Origin: Photobacterium sanguinicancri
GTDB taxonomy: Bacteria; Pseudomonadota; Gammaproteobacteria; Enterobacterales; Vibrionaceae
Direction: 5' to 3'
Assembly: GCF_024346675.1 (NCBI RefSeq)
Contig: NZ_AP024850.1
Location: 372,001-436,000, forward strand
DNA: 64,000 nucleotides
Part shown: positions 31,981 through 42,351 of the stretch, one piece after another
Layout of the letters: every line of letters begins with the position of its first letter
How positions within the stretch are numbered: position 1 is the first letter of the stretch
Notes under the pieces: generated by a model
What the model saw: only the letters and a program-made list of their open reading frames with translations
Database searches by the model: none
What the model was told of the DNA's origin: nothing
Program-made: the position numbers and the translations under genes

Positions 31981-33444
31981 ATGAACAACAAATTGGATAA
32001 CGAACAATTAGCCAAAATTAGAACCATGGTGCCTGAAATGCGTCGTGTAGAGCGTATTCACTTTGTCGGTATCGGCGGAGCTGGCATGAGTGGTATTGCG
32101 GAAGTTTTGGTTAATGAAGGCTACCGGATTAGTGGTTCTGACATTGCCCCCAATGCCGTGACAAACAGCCTTGAAAGTAAAGGTGCTGAAATTTTCTTTG
32201 GTCACCGCCCAGAAAACGTTCAGGGAGCCAGTGTTGTCGTTGTATCAACGGCTATTTCGCAAGATAACCCTGAATTGGTTGCTGCACGTGAGTCACGTAT
32301 CCCAGTGGTTCGCCGCGCAGAAATGTTAGCTGAACTTATGCGTTACCGTCATGGCATTGCGATTGCAGGTACGCATGGTAAAACGACCACGACAGCGCTA
32401 GTGACGCAGATTTATTCAGAAGCAGGATTAGATCCAACGTTTGTTAACGGTGGATTAGTGAAAAGTGCAGGAACGAATGCACGTTTAGGTTGCAGCCGTT
32501 ACTTGATAGCAGAAGCGGATGAAAGTGATGCTTCTTTCTTGCACCTGCAGCCAATGGTGAGTGTTGTCACTAATATTGAAGCTGATCATATGGAAACGTA
32601 TGGCGGTGATTTTGAAGTCTTAAAACAGACGTTTATCGACTTCCTGCATAATTTACCGTTTTATGGCTTGGCCGTAGTGTGTATCGATGATCCTGTGGTA
32701 CGTGAATTATTGCCACGTATTGGTCGCCAAGTGATTACCTATGGTTTTGCTGACGATGCCGATGTGCGTCTACTGAATTATCGTCAAACAGGCCAACAAG
32801 GGCATTTTACGATTGCACGCCAAGGCAAACCGAGTCTTGATATTACCTTGAATGTTCCTGGTAAACACAATGCCTTGAATGCGACGGCTGCAGTTGCTGT
32901 TGCGACAGAAGAAGGCGTTGATGATAGTGCGATTATTCGCGCATTAGTTGAATTCCAAGGCACTGGTCGTCGTTTTGATCACTTAGGTGAGTTCGAGAGC
33001 GGGAATGGCAAGGTGATGCTAGTCGATGATTACGGTCATCATCCAAGCGAAGTTGATGTCACTATTCAGGCAGCTCGCGCCGGTTGGGAAGATAAGCGCT
33101 TAGTGATGATCTTCCAACCGCATCGTTATAGCCGCACCCGCGATTTGTACGAAGATTTTGCGAATGTGCTTGAGCAAGTTGATGTATTGGTGATGTTAGA
33201 TGTTTACTCTGCTGGTGAAACGCCGATTGCAGGGGCTGACGGCCGCGCACTGTGTAGAACAATCCGTGGTCGAGGCAAAATAGACCCTATTTTTGTTCCA
33301 ACTATTGAGGCGCTACCTGCCGCTTTAGCAAATATTATTGCTGAAGATGACTTGGTGCTGACGCAAGGTGCTGGTGATGTGGGTAAAGTAGCCCGCCAAC
33401 TAGCAGAAATGCAGCTAAATGTTGCAACCATGCGTGAAGCGTGA
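31981..33444 (+). CDS. murC: MurC, UDP-MurNAc:L-alanine ligase
   Basis: First Mur ligase, adding L-alanine to UDP-MurNAc. 487 aa; [17 protein letters not shown] near residue 27, P-loop GTHGKTTTT at about residue 123, [10 protein letters not shown] and the [10 protein letters not shown] motif in the C-terminal half. ATG at 31981 is preferred to the GTG just before it. Unlike E. coli, no D-Ala-D-Ala ligase gene follows; the next gene is ftsQ after 220 bp. Confidence 0.96.
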   Translation: MNNKLDNEQLAKIRTMVPEMRRVERIHFVGIGGAGMSGIAEVLVNEGYRISGSDIAPNAVTNSLESKGAEIFFGHRPENVQGASVVVVSTAISQDNPELVAARESRIPVVRRAEMLAELMRYRHGIAIAGTHGKTTTTALVTQIYSEAGLDPTFVNGGLVKSAGTNARLGCSRYLIAEADESDASFLHLQPMVSVVTNIEADHMETYGGDFEVLKQTFIDFLHNLPFYGLAVVCIDDPVVRELLPRIGRQVITYGFADDADVRLLNYRQTGQQGHFTIARQGKPSLDITLNVPGKHNALNATAAVAVATEEGVDDSAIIRALVEFQGTGRRFDHLGEFESGNGKVMLVDDYGHHPSEVDVTIQAARAGWEDKRLVMIFQPHRYSRTRDLYEDFANVLEQVDVLVMLDVYSAGETPIAGADGRALCRTIRGRGKIDPIFVPTIEALPAALANIIAEDDLVLTQGAGDVGKVARQLAEMQLNVATMREA

Positions 33445-33546
33445 TTTTTAGCGCATATAACTGAGAATGTAGACCTTTTTATTGCAAAGTTTTCATCATT
33501 GAAATAGATATGAACTCAGAGTCGGCATTAAATTAACCAACAAATG

Positions 33547-33582
33547 TTGGAGAGTTACGGCTTGGTCGGTATAATCGACCAA
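33547..33582 (+). promoter_or_regulatory. ftsQ promoter with -10 box inside an inverted repeat
   Basis: A perfect -10 TATAAT (33570-33575) lies 17 bp after TTGGAG (33547-33552). The -10 box sits between TTGGTCG (33562-33568) and CGACCAA (33576-33582), a perfect 7-bp inverted repeat, so a repressor bound there would cover the promoter. It would drive ftsQ-ftsA-ftsZ separately from the upstream mur genes. Confidence 0.6.
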
Positions 33583-33664
33583 CTTTGCTCAAAAATCATT
33601 TATTCAAGTTGAATTAGCGTGTCGAGCATAGGTCTACACATTAATAGGTAAGGTTTTTGGCGAA

Positions 33665-34423
33665 ATGACGGACGTAGTCAAAAAAAGCGTATTTTTAGCT
33701 TCGCCGCTACCCACTAAGCATTTAGGGGGCGTCGCTTTTTTTATTGCCGTTATCGTGTTTATTGCATGGTTGCTGAGTGCTGCATTGAGCTGGATGACAG
33801 ATGCTAATCGTCTCCCGCTTTCGCAGCTCATCATCCAAGGTGAGTTAAAGCATTTAACCACCAATGATGTTCGGCAAGCCATTTTGCAGCTCGACCATTT
33901 GGGTACATTTATGACCCAAGATATTGAAAGTCTGCAAAGTGCTTTGGAATCTCTACCTTGGGTTGCCCATGCGTCAGTGCGAAAGCAGTGGCCAGAAACG
34001 GTAAAGGTTTATTTGCTAGAACATCAACCTGCAGCCATTTGGAATCAGGATAATCTGGTCAATATGAACGGTGAGGTGTTTTATGCTGATGCCAATCAGG
34101 TAGCTGACTTAGCATTAGTGCACTTATCTGGACCTGATGGCAGTAGCCAGCAACTCTTAGCTGCATTGGATGAAATGCAACCAAGGTTACAGCTTGCGGG
34201 CTTTGAAATTGATACGCTTATCTTAAATGAACGCCGAGCTTGGCGTGTTGAGTTAACTAATGGTATTCGGTTAGAGCTAGGTCGAAAAACACGAATGGAG
34301 CGTTTAGAACGTTTCATTAGCTTATACCCTGAGATAGAAATGCAGGGTAAAGCAATAGAGTACGTAGATTTACGGTACGATATTGGTGCGGCTGTAGGCT
34401 GGAAAACGATACCGAAAGAATAA
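33665..34423 (+). CDS. ftsQ: FtsQ, divisome scaffold protein
   Basis: Bitopic division protein bridging cytoplasmic and periplasmic parts of the divisome via FtsB/FtsL. 252 aa: cytoplasmic N-terminus, transmembrane helix (about residues 20-42), POTRA domain (about 53-122, SQLIIQGELKHLTTNDV...), then the FtsQ beta domain. Start supported by the N-terminal topology; no strong ribosome-binding site. ftsA starts 12 bp downstream. Confidence 0.94.
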   Translation: MTDVVKKSVFLASPLPTKHLGGVAFFIAVIVFIAWLLSAALSWMTDANRLPLSQLIIQGELKHLTTNDVRQAILQLDHLGTFMTQDIESLQSALESLPWVAHASVRKQWPETVKVYLLEHQPAAIWNQDNLVNMNGEVFYADANQVADLALVHLSGPDGSSQQLLAALDEMQPRLQLAGFEIDTLILNERRAWRVELTNGIRLELGRKTRMERLERFISLYPEIEMQGKAIEYVDLRYDIGAAVGWKTIPKE

Positions 34424-34435
34424 GAGCGTGCGCGA

Positions 34436-35692
34436 ATGACTAAGGCAACAGATAAAAAACTCATAGTTGGCCTTGATATCGGTACTTCCAAAGTTTGTGC
34501 TTTGGTTGGGGAAGTGCTGCCAGACAGTAATGTCAACGTTATTGGTGTTGGTAGCAGCCCGTCTCGCGGTATGGACAAAGGCGGAGTCAATGATCTTGAA
34601 TCTGTCGTTAAGTCTGTTCAGCGCGCTGTCGATAAAGCGGCTTTGATGGCAGATTGTGAAATTGATTCAGTCTACTTGTCGCTATCTGGCAAACATATTC
34701 GTTGCCAGACAGAAAAAGGCATGGTGCCTATTTCTGACAAAGAGGTAACGCAAGATGACGTCGATAGTGTTATTCATACGGCGAAATCAGTAAAAATTAG
34801 CGATGAACATCGAACTTTACATGTAATTCCTCAGGAATTTGCTATTGATTATCAAGAGGGAATTAAAAATCCTGTTGGTTTATCTGGCGTTCGGATGGAA
34901 GCGAGTGTTCATTTGATTACCTGTCACAACGATATGGCGCGTAACATTGTTAAAGCGGTAGAGCGTTGTGGCTTAAAAGTGGATCAACTGATCTTTTCCG
35001 GTTTAGCGGCAAGTCATGCGGTATTAACCGCAGATGAGCGTGAACTGGGTGTCTGCGTAGTCGATATTGGCGGCGGCACTATGGACATAGCTTTCTGGAC
35101 TGGCGGTGCTTTACGCCATGCAGAAGTGATCCCTTATGCGGGTAATGTTGTCACCAGCGACATTGCTTATGCTTTCGGTACACCTCCGGGTGATGCTGAA
35201 GAAATTAAAGTTAAATATGGCTGTGCACTCAGCGAGTTAGTTAGCAAAGACGCCAAGGTTGATGTACCTAGTGTTGGTGGCCGACCATCGCGTAGCTTGC
35301 AGAGCCAGACCCTAGCGGAAGTGATTGAACCTCGCTATAGCGAATTATTAGGTTTAGTTAATCAGAGGCTAGTAGAGATCCAAGAACAATTGCGTAATGC
35401 GGGCGTAAAACACCACTTAGCAGCAGGCATTGTTTTAACGGGTGGCGCGGCACAAATTGAAGGGCTTAATGAGTGTGCGGAACGTGTGTTCCAAAACCAA
35501 GTCCGAATTGGCCAACCACTTGAGCTAAGTGGATTAACAGATTATGTGCAAGCACCGCATTATGCGACAGCAGTGGGTTTGCTGCACTACGGAAAGGATA
35601 ATCAATCGTTTAACGATAGCGAAGTAGAGCCAAAACGTTCAGTTTCGGGTTTATTTTCTAAAGTGAGCGGCTGGTTTAAAAAAGAATTTTAA
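34436..35692 (+). CDS. ftsA: FtsA, actin-like division protein
   Basis: Actin-fold ATPase that tethers FtsZ to the membrane and recruits later division proteins. 418 aa; phosphate-1 motif LIVGLDIGTSKVCALVG near the N-terminus, VVDIGGGTMDIAFW (phosphate 2) and the ILTGGAAQIEGL-type adenosine motif. The C-terminus ends in the amphipathic membrane-binding helix (GLFSKVSGWFKKEF). Spacing to ftsZ is 34 bp. Confidence 0.97.
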   Translation: MTKATDKKLIVGLDIGTSKVCALVGEVLPDSNVNVIGVGSSPSRGMDKGGVNDLESVVKSVQRAVDKAALMADCEIDSVYLSLSGKHIRCQTEKGMVPISDKEVTQDDVDSVIHTAKSVKISDEHRTLHVIPQEFAIDYQEGIKNPVGLSGVRMEASVHLITCHNDMARNIVKAVERCGLKVDQLIFSGLAASHAVLTADERELGVCVVDIGGGTMDIAFWTGGALRHAEVIPYAGNVVTSDIAYAFGTPPGDAEEIKVKYGCALSELVSKDAKVDVPSVGGRPSRSLQSQTLAEVIEPRYSELLGLVNQRLVEIQEQLRNAGVKHHLAAGIVLTGGAAQIEGLNECAERVFQNQVRIGQPLELSGLTDYVQAPHYATAVGLLHYGKDNQSFNDSEVEPKRSVSGLFSKVSGWFKKEF

Positions 35693-35726
35693 AACCTGAT
35701 GCGAACAGGAATAACGGAGAGAACAA

Positions 35727-36926
35727 ATGTTTGAACCGATGATGGAAATCTCTGACGAAGCGGTAATCAAGGTCATTGGCGTTGGCGGCGGCGGCGGTAA
35801 TGCTGTCGATCACATGGTTCGTGAATCAATTGAAGGTGTTGAGTTCATCACCGTTAATACCGATGCACAAGCACTGCGTAAATCGAGTGTAAGCACTGTG
35901 ATTCAAATCGGTGGCGATATCACTAAAGGTCTAGGTGCGGGTGCAAACCCACAAGTAGGTCGTGATTCGGCGCTGGAAGACCGTGAAGCTATCAAGAATG
36001 AACTGCAAGGTTCAGACATGATCTTCATTGCGGCAGGTATGGGTGGCGGTACTGGTACTGGTGCGGCTCCAATCATTGCTGAAGTGGCAAAAGAACTGGG
36101 TATTCTTACAGTAGCGGTGGTGACTAAACCATTTAGCTTCGAAGGTAAGAAACGTATGGCATTTGCAGAGCAGGGCATCGAGGAGCTTTCTAAGCACGTC
36201 GATTCTCTTATCACAATTCCAAACGAGAAATTACTGAAAGTTCTTGGCCGTGGTATCACGCTACTGGACGCTTTTGCGAAAGCAAATGACGTGCTTAAGA
36301 ATGCGGTTCAAGGTATTGCTGAGCTAATTACACGCCCCGGTATGATCAATGTCGATTTCGCTGATGTACGTACAGTGATGTCGGAAATGGGTCATGCAAT
36401 GATGGGTAGTGGTATGGCTGTCGGTGATGATCGTGCTGAAGAAGCGGCTGAAATGGCTATTTCTAGCCCGCTACTTGAAGATATTGATCTTGCTGGTGCT
36501 CGTGGTGTTCTTGTTAACATTACAGCAGGCATGGATATGCGTCTTGATGAGTTTGAAACTGTGGGTAACACAGTGAAAGCATTCGCATCAGATAACGCAA
36601 CCGTTGTTATCGGTACGTCACTTGATCCTGAAATGACAGACGAACTACGCGTAACTGTTGTTGCGACAGGTATTGGTAAAGAAAGTAAGCCAGATATTAC
36701 ATTGGTGACAACCTCTAAACCTGCGCCTGCTGTTGCCTCTTCACAAGAGAAGGCTGCAGTATCTGCGATTGAAGAACAGCCTAAAGCGGCTCCTTTAACG
36801 CAAAGCAACTCTGTTGAATCGCCAGCATCGTCGTCATCTTCTGCGGCTACAGCGCCAAAAGCGTCACCGCAAAGTGAACATGACTACCTTGATATCCCTG
36901 CGTTTTTACGTCAGCAAGCTGATTAA
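35727..36926 (+). CDS. ftsZ: FtsZ, tubulin-like division GTPase
   Basis: Forms the Z ring. 399 aa; tubulin signature GGGTGTG at residues 106-112, the N-terminal G-box region [11 protein letters not shown], and the T7 loop [12 protein letters not shown] variable linker rich in Ala/Ser/Pro (about residues 320-383) leads to the conserved C-terminal peptide [10 protein letters not shown], which binds FtsA, ZipA and ZapD. ATG at 35727 gives the family N-terminus MFEPM. A hairpin with a T-run follows before lpxC. Confidence 0.98.
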   Translation: MFEPMMEISDEAVIKVIGVGGGGGNAVDHMVRESIEGVEFITVNTDAQALRKSSVSTVIQIGGDITKGLGAGANPQVGRDSALEDREAIKNELQGSDMIFIAAGMGGGTGTGAAPIIAEVAKELGILTVAVVTKPFSFEGKKRMAFAEQGIEELSKHVDSLITIPNEKLLKVLGRGITLLDAFAKANDVLKNAVQGIAELITRPGMINVDFADVRTVMSEMGHAMMGSGMAVGDDRAEEAAEMAISSPLLEDIDLAGARGVLVNITAGMDMRLDEFETVGNTVKAFASDNATVVIGTSLDPEMTDELRVTVVATGIGKESKPDITLVTTSKPAPAVASSQEKAAVSAIEEQPKAAPLTQSNSVESPASSSSSAATAPKASPQSEHDYLDIPAFLRQQAD

Positions 36927-36972
36927 ACAACGTAAATTGTTTGGGATATGACCAGATGAGTGGTAACATCAG

Positions 36973-37012
36973 CCCCCATTGCCTATTATGTGATAGGGCA
37001 GTGGGTGTTTTT
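36973..37012 (+). terminator. Hairpin with T-run between ftsZ and lpxC
   Basis: CCCATTGCCTAT and ATAGGGCAGTGGG pair with one G-U and one bulge, followed by GTTTTT. It probably ends or attenuates dcw transcription before lpxC; it finishes only about 27 bp before the lpxC start. Confidence 0.75.
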
Positions 37013-37038
37013 GGCTTTCATAAGTTGAGAGAAATTAG

Positions 37039-37956
37039 ATGATCAGACAACGTACATTGAAAAGCATTGTCCAAACTACTGGTGTGGGTCTCCACTCTGG
37101 TCGTAAAGTCACGCTTATTCTACGCCCTGCTGCGGCGAATACGGGTGTGATCTATCGTCGTACTGACTTAAATCCACCAGTGGATTTTCCTGCTAATGCA
37201 GACTCGGTGCGCGATACTATGCTGTGTACAGCCCTTGTGAATGACGAAGGCGTACGTATCTCAACCGTTGAGCACTTAAACGCTGCGCTTGCAGGTATGG
37301 GTATCGATAATGTGATTATCGAAGTAGATGCGCCTGAAATTCCTATTATGGATGGCAGTGCGAGCCCATTTATTTACTTGCTACAGTCTGCAGGTATCGA
37401 CACGTTGAATGCGCCAAAACGCTTTTTACGTATCAAGAAAACTGTTCGCGTAGAAGATGGCGATAAATGGGCAGAGTTACGTCCATATAACGGTTTCCGT
37501 TTAGACTTCGCTATTGAATTCAATCACCCTGCGATTGATTCTGAACAGCAGCGTTTATTGTTAGATTTTTCTAGCCAATCATTCGTAAAAGACATTAGTC
37601 GTGCACGTACTTTTGGTTTCATGCACGATATCGAATACCTACAATCGCAAAACTTATGTTTAGGCGGTAGTTTCGATAACGCAATTGTATTAGACCAGTA
37701 CCGTATTCTTAATGAAGACGGTCTGCGCTTTGATAACGAGTTAGTGACACACAAAGTATTGGATGCCATTGGTGACCTTTATATGTGCGGTCACAATATT
37801 GTGGGTGAAATGGCTGCATATAAGTCAGGTCACGCATTAAACAATAAACTATTGCGTGCAGTGTTAGCTGATCAAGAAGCTTACGAGTGGACAACCTATC
37901 AAGATGAGAAAGATTCACCCGTTACTTTGGCTCAGCCTGGTATGGTATTAGCGTAA
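37039..37956 (+). CDS. lpxC: LpxC, UDP-3-O-acyl-GlcNAc deacetylase
   Basis: Zinc deacetylase catalysing the committed step of lipid A synthesis. 305 aa, the usual length; zinc ligand His79 in STVEHL, and the later motif [17 protein letters not shown] carries further zinc and catalytic residues. The C-terminus here is [11 protein letters not shown]; in E. coli the C-terminal tail is the FtsH degradation signal. Ends at a strong terminator. Confidence 0.97.
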   Translation: MIRQRTLKSIVQTTGVGLHSGRKVTLILRPAAANTGVIYRRTDLNPPVDFPANADSVRDTMLCTALVNDEGVRISTVEHLNAALAGMGIDNVIIEVDAPEIPIMDGSASPFIYLLQSAGIDTLNAPKRFLRIKKTVRVEDGDKWAELRPYNGFRLDFAIEFNHPAIDSEQQRLLLDFSSQSFVKDISRARTFGFMHDIEYLQSQNLCLGGSFDNAIVLDQYRILNEDGLRFDNELVTHKVLDAIGDLYMCGHNIVGEMAAYKSGHALNNKLLRAVLADQEAYEWTTYQDEKDSPVTLAQPGMVLA

Positions 37957-37985
37957 TACGTTAATTCTTTTCATCGAACGAATTT

Positions 37986-38014
37986 AAAAACGCCAGACAT
38001 TGTCTGGCGTTTTT
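37986..38014. terminator. Bidirectional terminator between lpxC and dciA
   Basis: AAAAACGCCAGACA and TGTCTGGCGTTTTT form a nearly perfect 14-bp stem with A and T runs on the two sides. Confidence 0.95.
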
Positions 38015-38060
38015 GTATCTGTTGTTTGTGATTATTTTTAATAGCTAAACACGGCTTAAA

Positions 38061-38522
38061 TTATTCTGACTGGCGACGTTTAGCTAATGCAGCAATGCGC
38101 TCTAACCGAGCTTTTACTTTATCTGGTGCGTGCTGAGCGGTATAGAGTAGATAACCAGCAGCTTTTTCTGTAATGGGTTTTCGTACTATATCCGGTAATT
38201 TTTGTTGTTTACGTTCAGCATCAGCGGCGAGGTTGGGGTTAACCTTGATATCAATTTGTATAAGCTGTGGCAGTAAATGCTCTCGTAGCTTATTTATCAA
38301 ACTATTTCTTTCAAAGTTTAGGCGCATTGACCAACTGGCCGATGAAACTTCAATGATCAGTGTTTGCTGACGGTAATTACTGACACGGCAATGGGCTGCA
38401 CAATTTAAGTGCTGTTTAACGGCTTCATTTAATTTAGCCAGTGCTACGGCACGTTGCTGGATATTGCCAAGTGTGGAGTCATCCAATAGGTGAGCCGGTG
38501 TTTGTGGGCGATGATCTCTCAT
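38061..38522 (-). CDS. dciA: DciA-like DUF721 protein (replicative helicase loader)
   Basis: DUF721 protein, 153 aa. DciA proteins of Vibrio and many other bacteria load the DnaB replicative helicase, in place of the phage-derived DnaC of E. coli. The KH-like N-terminal domain is recognisable (LNEAVKQHL...LIIEVSSASWSMRLNFERNSLINKLRE, about residues 31-80); the C-terminal third is basic and predicted flexible. It lies head-to-head with secA. The DnaB connection is known for the family and inferred here. Confidence 0.85.
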   Translation of the reverse strand: MRDHRPQTPAHLLDDSTLGNIQQRAVALAKLNEAVKQHLNCAAHCRVSNYRQQTLIIEVSSASWSMRLNFERNSLINKLREHLLPQLIQIDIKVNPNLAADAERKQQKLPDIVRKPITEKAAGYLLYTAQHAPDKVKARLERIAALAKRRQSE

Positions 38523-38949
38523 AACTCTCGCTTAAATATCCGTTATTAATAATAGAATAAATGCCACTATTGTGGGCTGACACCTAATTTTCGCATATGA
38601 AAAACTAGACTCCAGCTTTAACCATAGGCGACTTAAGTATTATGGCTTATTATATCATTCAAGTGGGTTGGCGGGGACGCTAGTATCAAGGCTTTGCTTG
38701 GTTAATATTTTCGTTTTGTGGGGATATCTACTTCGGTGTTTAACCTATAGAATGACTTTGTTTGACTGTGCCCCTTGAAACTGAAATAAAGTGCCACAAT
38801 ATCCAATAGTAAGCATTAACTTGGCCTTATTTGCTGCACATTGTGCACGGCTCTGTTGAGTAGGGATAGGATATCCCTGTGACAACCTGATCCTTTGATT
38901 CAGAGGCCTATTGCGCTGAATCTACATAACTTAGAGAAACGGCATCACC
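38523..38949 (+). promoter_or_regulatory. secA upstream region: promoter and structured leader, no secM
   Basis: No SecM-type gene (signal peptide plus arrest motif) or other convincing ORF is found in 427 bp. TTGACT (38762-38767) and AATAAA (38785-38790), 17 bp apart, make a likely secA promoter. The leader contains a perfect palindrome TGCACA-T-TGTGCA (38835-38847), a hairpin AGGGATA/TATCCCT (about 38862-38878) and GATTCAG/CTGAATC (38897-38903, 38916-38922). The -10 to ATG distance is about 160 bp. Confidence 0.5.
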
Positions 38950-41679
38950 ATGTTATCAAAACTACTGACAAAAATTATCGGTAGCCGTAACGACCGCACT
39001 CTGCGTCGTTTGCGCAAAATCGTCGATCAAATCAATAAATTAGAACCTCAATTTGACAGCCTGTTAGATGAAGAGCTTAAGGCCAAGACGGTCGAGTTCC
39101 GTGAGCGTATCGAACAAGGTGAAAATCTAGACCAACTACTACCAGAAGCATTTGCTACTGTTCGCGAAGCATCAAAACGTGTATTCGGTATGCGTCACTT
39201 TGATGTTCAGCTCATTGGTGGCATGGTGTTGAACAACTGCCAGATTGCAGAAATGCGCACTGGTGAAGGTAAAACGCTAACAGCAACACTACCAGCCTAC
39301 CTTAATGCTCTAACGGGTAAAGGCGTTCACATCGTTACAGTGAATGATTACCTAGCGGCACGTGATGCCGAAACAAACCGCGCACTATTTGAATTCCTAG
39401 GTATGACTGTTGGCGTTAACGTGCCAAACATGCCGCCTCAAGCGAAGAAAGAAGCGTACCAAGCGGATGTACTTTACGGTACAAATAATGAGTTTGGTTT
39501 CGATTACCTGCGTGACAACATGGCATTCCGTCCGGAAGATCGTGTTCAACGTGAGCGTTTCTTTGCGGTTGTCGATGAAGTGGATTCCATCTTAATCGAT
39601 GAAGCGCGTACGCCATTGATTATTTCAGGTCCAGCCGAAGACAGCTCTGAGCTTTACACTAAGATCAATACATTGATCCCTCTGTTAGTGAAGCAAGATA
39701 AAGAAGACAGTGAAGAGTACCGCGGTGACGGCCACTACACAGTCGACGAAAAATCGAAGCAAGCGCATTTAACTGAAACAGGCCAAGAGTTTGTTGAAGA
39801 GCTACTACAAAAAAATGGCTTGATGGAAGAAGGTGATACGCTTTACTCCCCTGCCAACATTAGCTTGCTACACCACGTGAACGCGGCTCTGCGTGCTCAT
39901 GTGCTGTTTGAACGTGATGTTGATTACATCGTAAAAGATGATGAAGTCATCATCGTCGATGAGCATACTGGCCGTACTATGCCGGGTCGTCGCTGGTCTG
40001 AAGGTTTGCATCAAGCTGTTGAAGCAAAAGAAGGTGCAAAAATTCAGAACGAGAACCAAACTCTCGCTTCTATTACTTTCCAGAACTTCTTCCGCTTGTA
40101 CGAAAAACTGTCTGGTATGACAGGTACGGCTGATACTGAAGCATTCGAATTCAAGTCAATCTACAACCTTGAAACCGTTGTAATGCCAACCAATAAGCCA
40201 ATGATCCGTGATGACATGGGTGATTTGGTTTACATGACTGAGCAAGAAAAATTTGGCGCGATTGCTGAAGATATCAAAGAACGCGTAGAGAAAGGTCAGC
40301 CAGTGTTGGTTGGTACAGTTTCGATTGAAAAATCAGAACTGCTATCTAATGCATTGAAAAAAGAAGGCATCAAGCATGAAGTGCTTAATGCTAAATTCCA
40401 TGAAAAAGAAGCTGATATTGTTGCGAATGCTGGTCAGTCAGGTGCGGTAACTATCGCAACTAACATGGCAGGTCGTGGTACCGATATCGTATTGGGCGGT
40501 CACTGGCAGAGTGAACTTGCGCAGATAGAAGAGCCAACTGAAGCGCAAATTGCCGACATTAAAGCGAAGTGGAAAGTACGCCACGATGCTGTACTTACGT
40601 CGGGCGGTTTACATATTATTGGTACTGAGCGTCATGAATCTCGCCGTATCGATAATCAGCTACGCGGTCGTTCTGGTCGTCAAGGTGATGCGGGCTCATC
40701 TCGTTTCTACTTGTCGATGGAAGATGGCCTGATGCGTATTTTCGCTTCAGATCGTGTTTCTGGCATGATGAAAAAACTGGGTATGGAAGAAGGCGAAGCG
40801 ATCGAGCACCCTTGGGTGACTAAGGCTATCGAGAACGCACAACGTAAAGTTGAAGGCCGTAACTTCGATATTCGTAAGCAATTGCTTGAGTTTGATGACG
40901 TTGCCAATGATCAACGTAAAGTGGTTTATGAGTTGCGTGATGAATTAATGAATGCTGAAGATATCAGCGACATGATTTCACAAAACCACCATGACGTACT
41001 AACGTCAGTCTTTGAGCAATATGTGCCAGCACAATCACTTGAAGAAATGTGGGATATTCAAGGCCTTGAAGAGCGTCTAAAAGCAGACTTCGATCTAGCG
41101 TTACCTATTCAGGAATGGCTAGATAGCGAAGAGAAGCTTTACGAAGAAGCGTTACGTGAGCGTATCATCGAGCAAGCTGTTGCTATTTACCAACAGAAAG
41201 AAGAAGTTGTAGGTGCGCCAGTACTACGCAACTTCGAGAAAACGGTAATGCTGCAAAACCTCGATATGTTGTGGAAAGAACACTTGGCGGCGATGGATCA
41301 TCTGCGTCAAGGTATCCACCTACGTGGTTACGCCCAGAAAAACCCGAAACAAGAATACAAGCGTGAATCTTTTGAGTTATTTGAAGAGATGCTTGAAAGC
41401 CTGAAATCGGACGTGATTGCGATTCTGAGCCGTGTACGTGTTCAACAGCAAGAAGATGTTGATCGTATTGAAGAAGAACGTCGTCAACAAGCTGAAGAGC
41501 TTGCTCGTCGTCAGCAATTCCAGCATCAAAATGCGGAAAATCAAATTGCAGATGAAAGTACGAGTGATGAAGAAGGCGCGGGCACTTTCCAGCGTGAAGA
41601 GCGTAAAGTGGGCCGTAACGAGCCTTGCCCATGTGGTTCAGGTAAAAAATACAAACAGTGTCACGGTAAAATCAATTAA
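38950..41679 (+). CDS. secA: SecA, protein translocase ATPase
   Basis: Motor ATPase that drives preproteins through SecYEG. 909 aa; Walker A in MRTGEGKTL (about residue 104), the [19 protein letters not shown] region, [10 protein letters not shown] and the second nucleotide-binding-fold motif RGRSGRQGD. The C-terminal zinc/SecB-binding tail is intact ([14 protein letters not shown]). Preceded in this organism by dciA on the other strand rather than secM. Confidence 0.98.
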   Translation: MLSKLLTKIIGSRNDRTLRRLRKIVDQINKLEPQFDSLLDEELKAKTVEFRERIEQGENLDQLLPEAFATVREASKRVFGMRHFDVQLIGGMVLNNCQIAEMRTGEGKTLTATLPAYLNALTGKGVHIVTVNDYLAARDAETNRALFEFLGMTVGVNVPNMPPQAKKEAYQADVLYGTNNEFGFDYLRDNMAFRPEDRVQRERFFAVVDEVDSILIDEARTPLIISGPAEDSSELYTKINTLIPLLVKQDKEDSEEYRGDGHYTVDEKSKQAHLTETGQEFVEELLQKNGLMEEGDTLYSPANISLLHHVNAALRAHVLFERDVDYIVKDDEVIIVDEHTGRTMPGRRWSEGLHQAVEAKEGAKIQNENQTLASITFQNFFRLYEKLSGMTGTADTEAFEFKSIYNLETVVMPTNKPMIRDDMGDLVYMTEQEKFGAIAEDIKERVEKGQPVLVGTVSIEKSELLSNALKKEGIKHEVLNAKFHEKEADIVANAGQSGAVTIATNMAGRGTDIVLGGHWQSELAQIEEPTEAQIADIKAKWKVRHDAVLTSGGLHIIGTERHESRRIDNQLRGRSGRQGDAGSSRFYLSMEDGLMRIFASDRVSGMMKKLGMEEGEAIEHPWVTKAIENAQRKVEGRNFDIRKQLLEFDDVANDQRKVVYELRDELMNAEDISDMISQNHHDVLTSVFEQYVPAQSLEEMWDIQGLEERLKADFDLALPIQEWLDSEEKLYEEALRERIIEQAVAIYQQKEEVVGAPVLRNFEKTVMLQNLDMLWKEHLAAMDHLRQGIHLRGYAQKNPKQEYKRESFELFEEMLESLKSDVIAILSRVRVQQQEDVDRIEEERRQQAEELARRQQFQHQNAENQIADESTSDEEGAGTFQREERKVGRNEPCPCGSGKKYKQCHGKIN

Positions 41680-41704
41680 TTGATAAACTATGCTCACTAA
41701 AAAG

Positions 41705-41730
41705 AAAAGGTCGCTGATGCGGCCTTTTTT
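41705..41730 (+). terminator. secA terminator
   Basis: AAGGTCGC and GCGGCCTT (one G-U) around TGAT, followed by TTTTTT in total. Confidence 0.88.
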
Positions 41731-41770
41731 ATAAATATAAAATAGCGATCTTCAGCTAGAGAAGAGAGCA

Positions 41771-42199
41771 ATGGAACAAAGAGAAGTCAGAATGGATAAG
41801 CAACAACTATGGATCTCGGCAGGGATCATTCTTAATGCTCAACAAGATAAAGTGTTTATTACTCAGCGTGCGGCTAAAGCCCATCAAGGTGGATTCTGGG
41901 AATTTGCTGGCGGAAAAGTAGAGCAGAATGAAACGGCTGAGCAAGCAGTGATCCGTGAGCTTCATGAAGAGGTGGGGATCGATGTGACTGAGTTAGTGCA
42001 TTTTCTTTCTTTGGCTCATGATTACCCTGATAAGTCGCTTAAGTTTGATTTCTTTTTGGTGACGGATTTTGTTGGTGATGCTTATGGCAAAGAAGGTCAG
42101 CCGGGTAAATGGGTTGATATTTCTGCATTGAATCCTAATGATTTCCCTGAAGCCAATGCTGTTGTACTTGATAAGTTGCAGCTGCGTGTAATGAGCTAA
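41771..42199 (+). CDS. mutT: MutT, 8-oxo-dGTP diphosphatase
   Basis: Nudix hydrolase that removes oxidised dGTP and so prevents A:T to C:G transversions. 142 aa; Nudix box GGKVEQNETAEQAVIRELHEE at about residues 48-68. KEGQPGKW near the C-terminus is shared with E. coli MutT. Follows secA as in many Gammaproteobacteria. ATG at 41792 (135 aa, beginning just before the first beta strand) is an alternative start closer to E. coli length; GAGAG precedes the one used. Confidence 0.93.
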   Translation: MEQREVRMDKQQLWISAGIILNAQQDKVFITQRAAKAHQGGFWEFAGGKVEQNETAEQAVIRELHEEVGIDVTELVHFLSLAHDYPDKSLKFDFFLVTDFVGDAYGKEGQPGKWVDISALNPNDFPEANAVVLDKLQLRVMS

Positions 42200-42307
42200 T
42201 ACTGCGTTATATAAGTAGTTGATGACTCTTGTTGGTTAAAATTACCGAGAGCGATGTTGTAGCTTTCGTCGTTAATGTACTCGCTTGATGTCAATTTCAG
42301 CTAAAAG

Positions 42308-42333
42308 AAAAGGCGCATCATGCGCCTTTTTTT
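42308..42333. terminator. Bidirectional terminator between mutT and yacG
   Basis: AAAAGGCGCA and TGCGCCTTTT pair around a three-base loop, with seven Ts on the plus strand and A-rich sequence on the other side. The stretch 42200-42300 between mutT and this hairpin shows nothing else. Confidence 0.92.
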
Positions 42334-42351
42334 ACGTATCTTAATCGATAA

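Noticed and set aside
38523..38949. Possible secM-like arrest-peptide gene
   Set aside because: All plus-strand frames close quickly; only very short peptides without signal sequence or arrest motif are possible.
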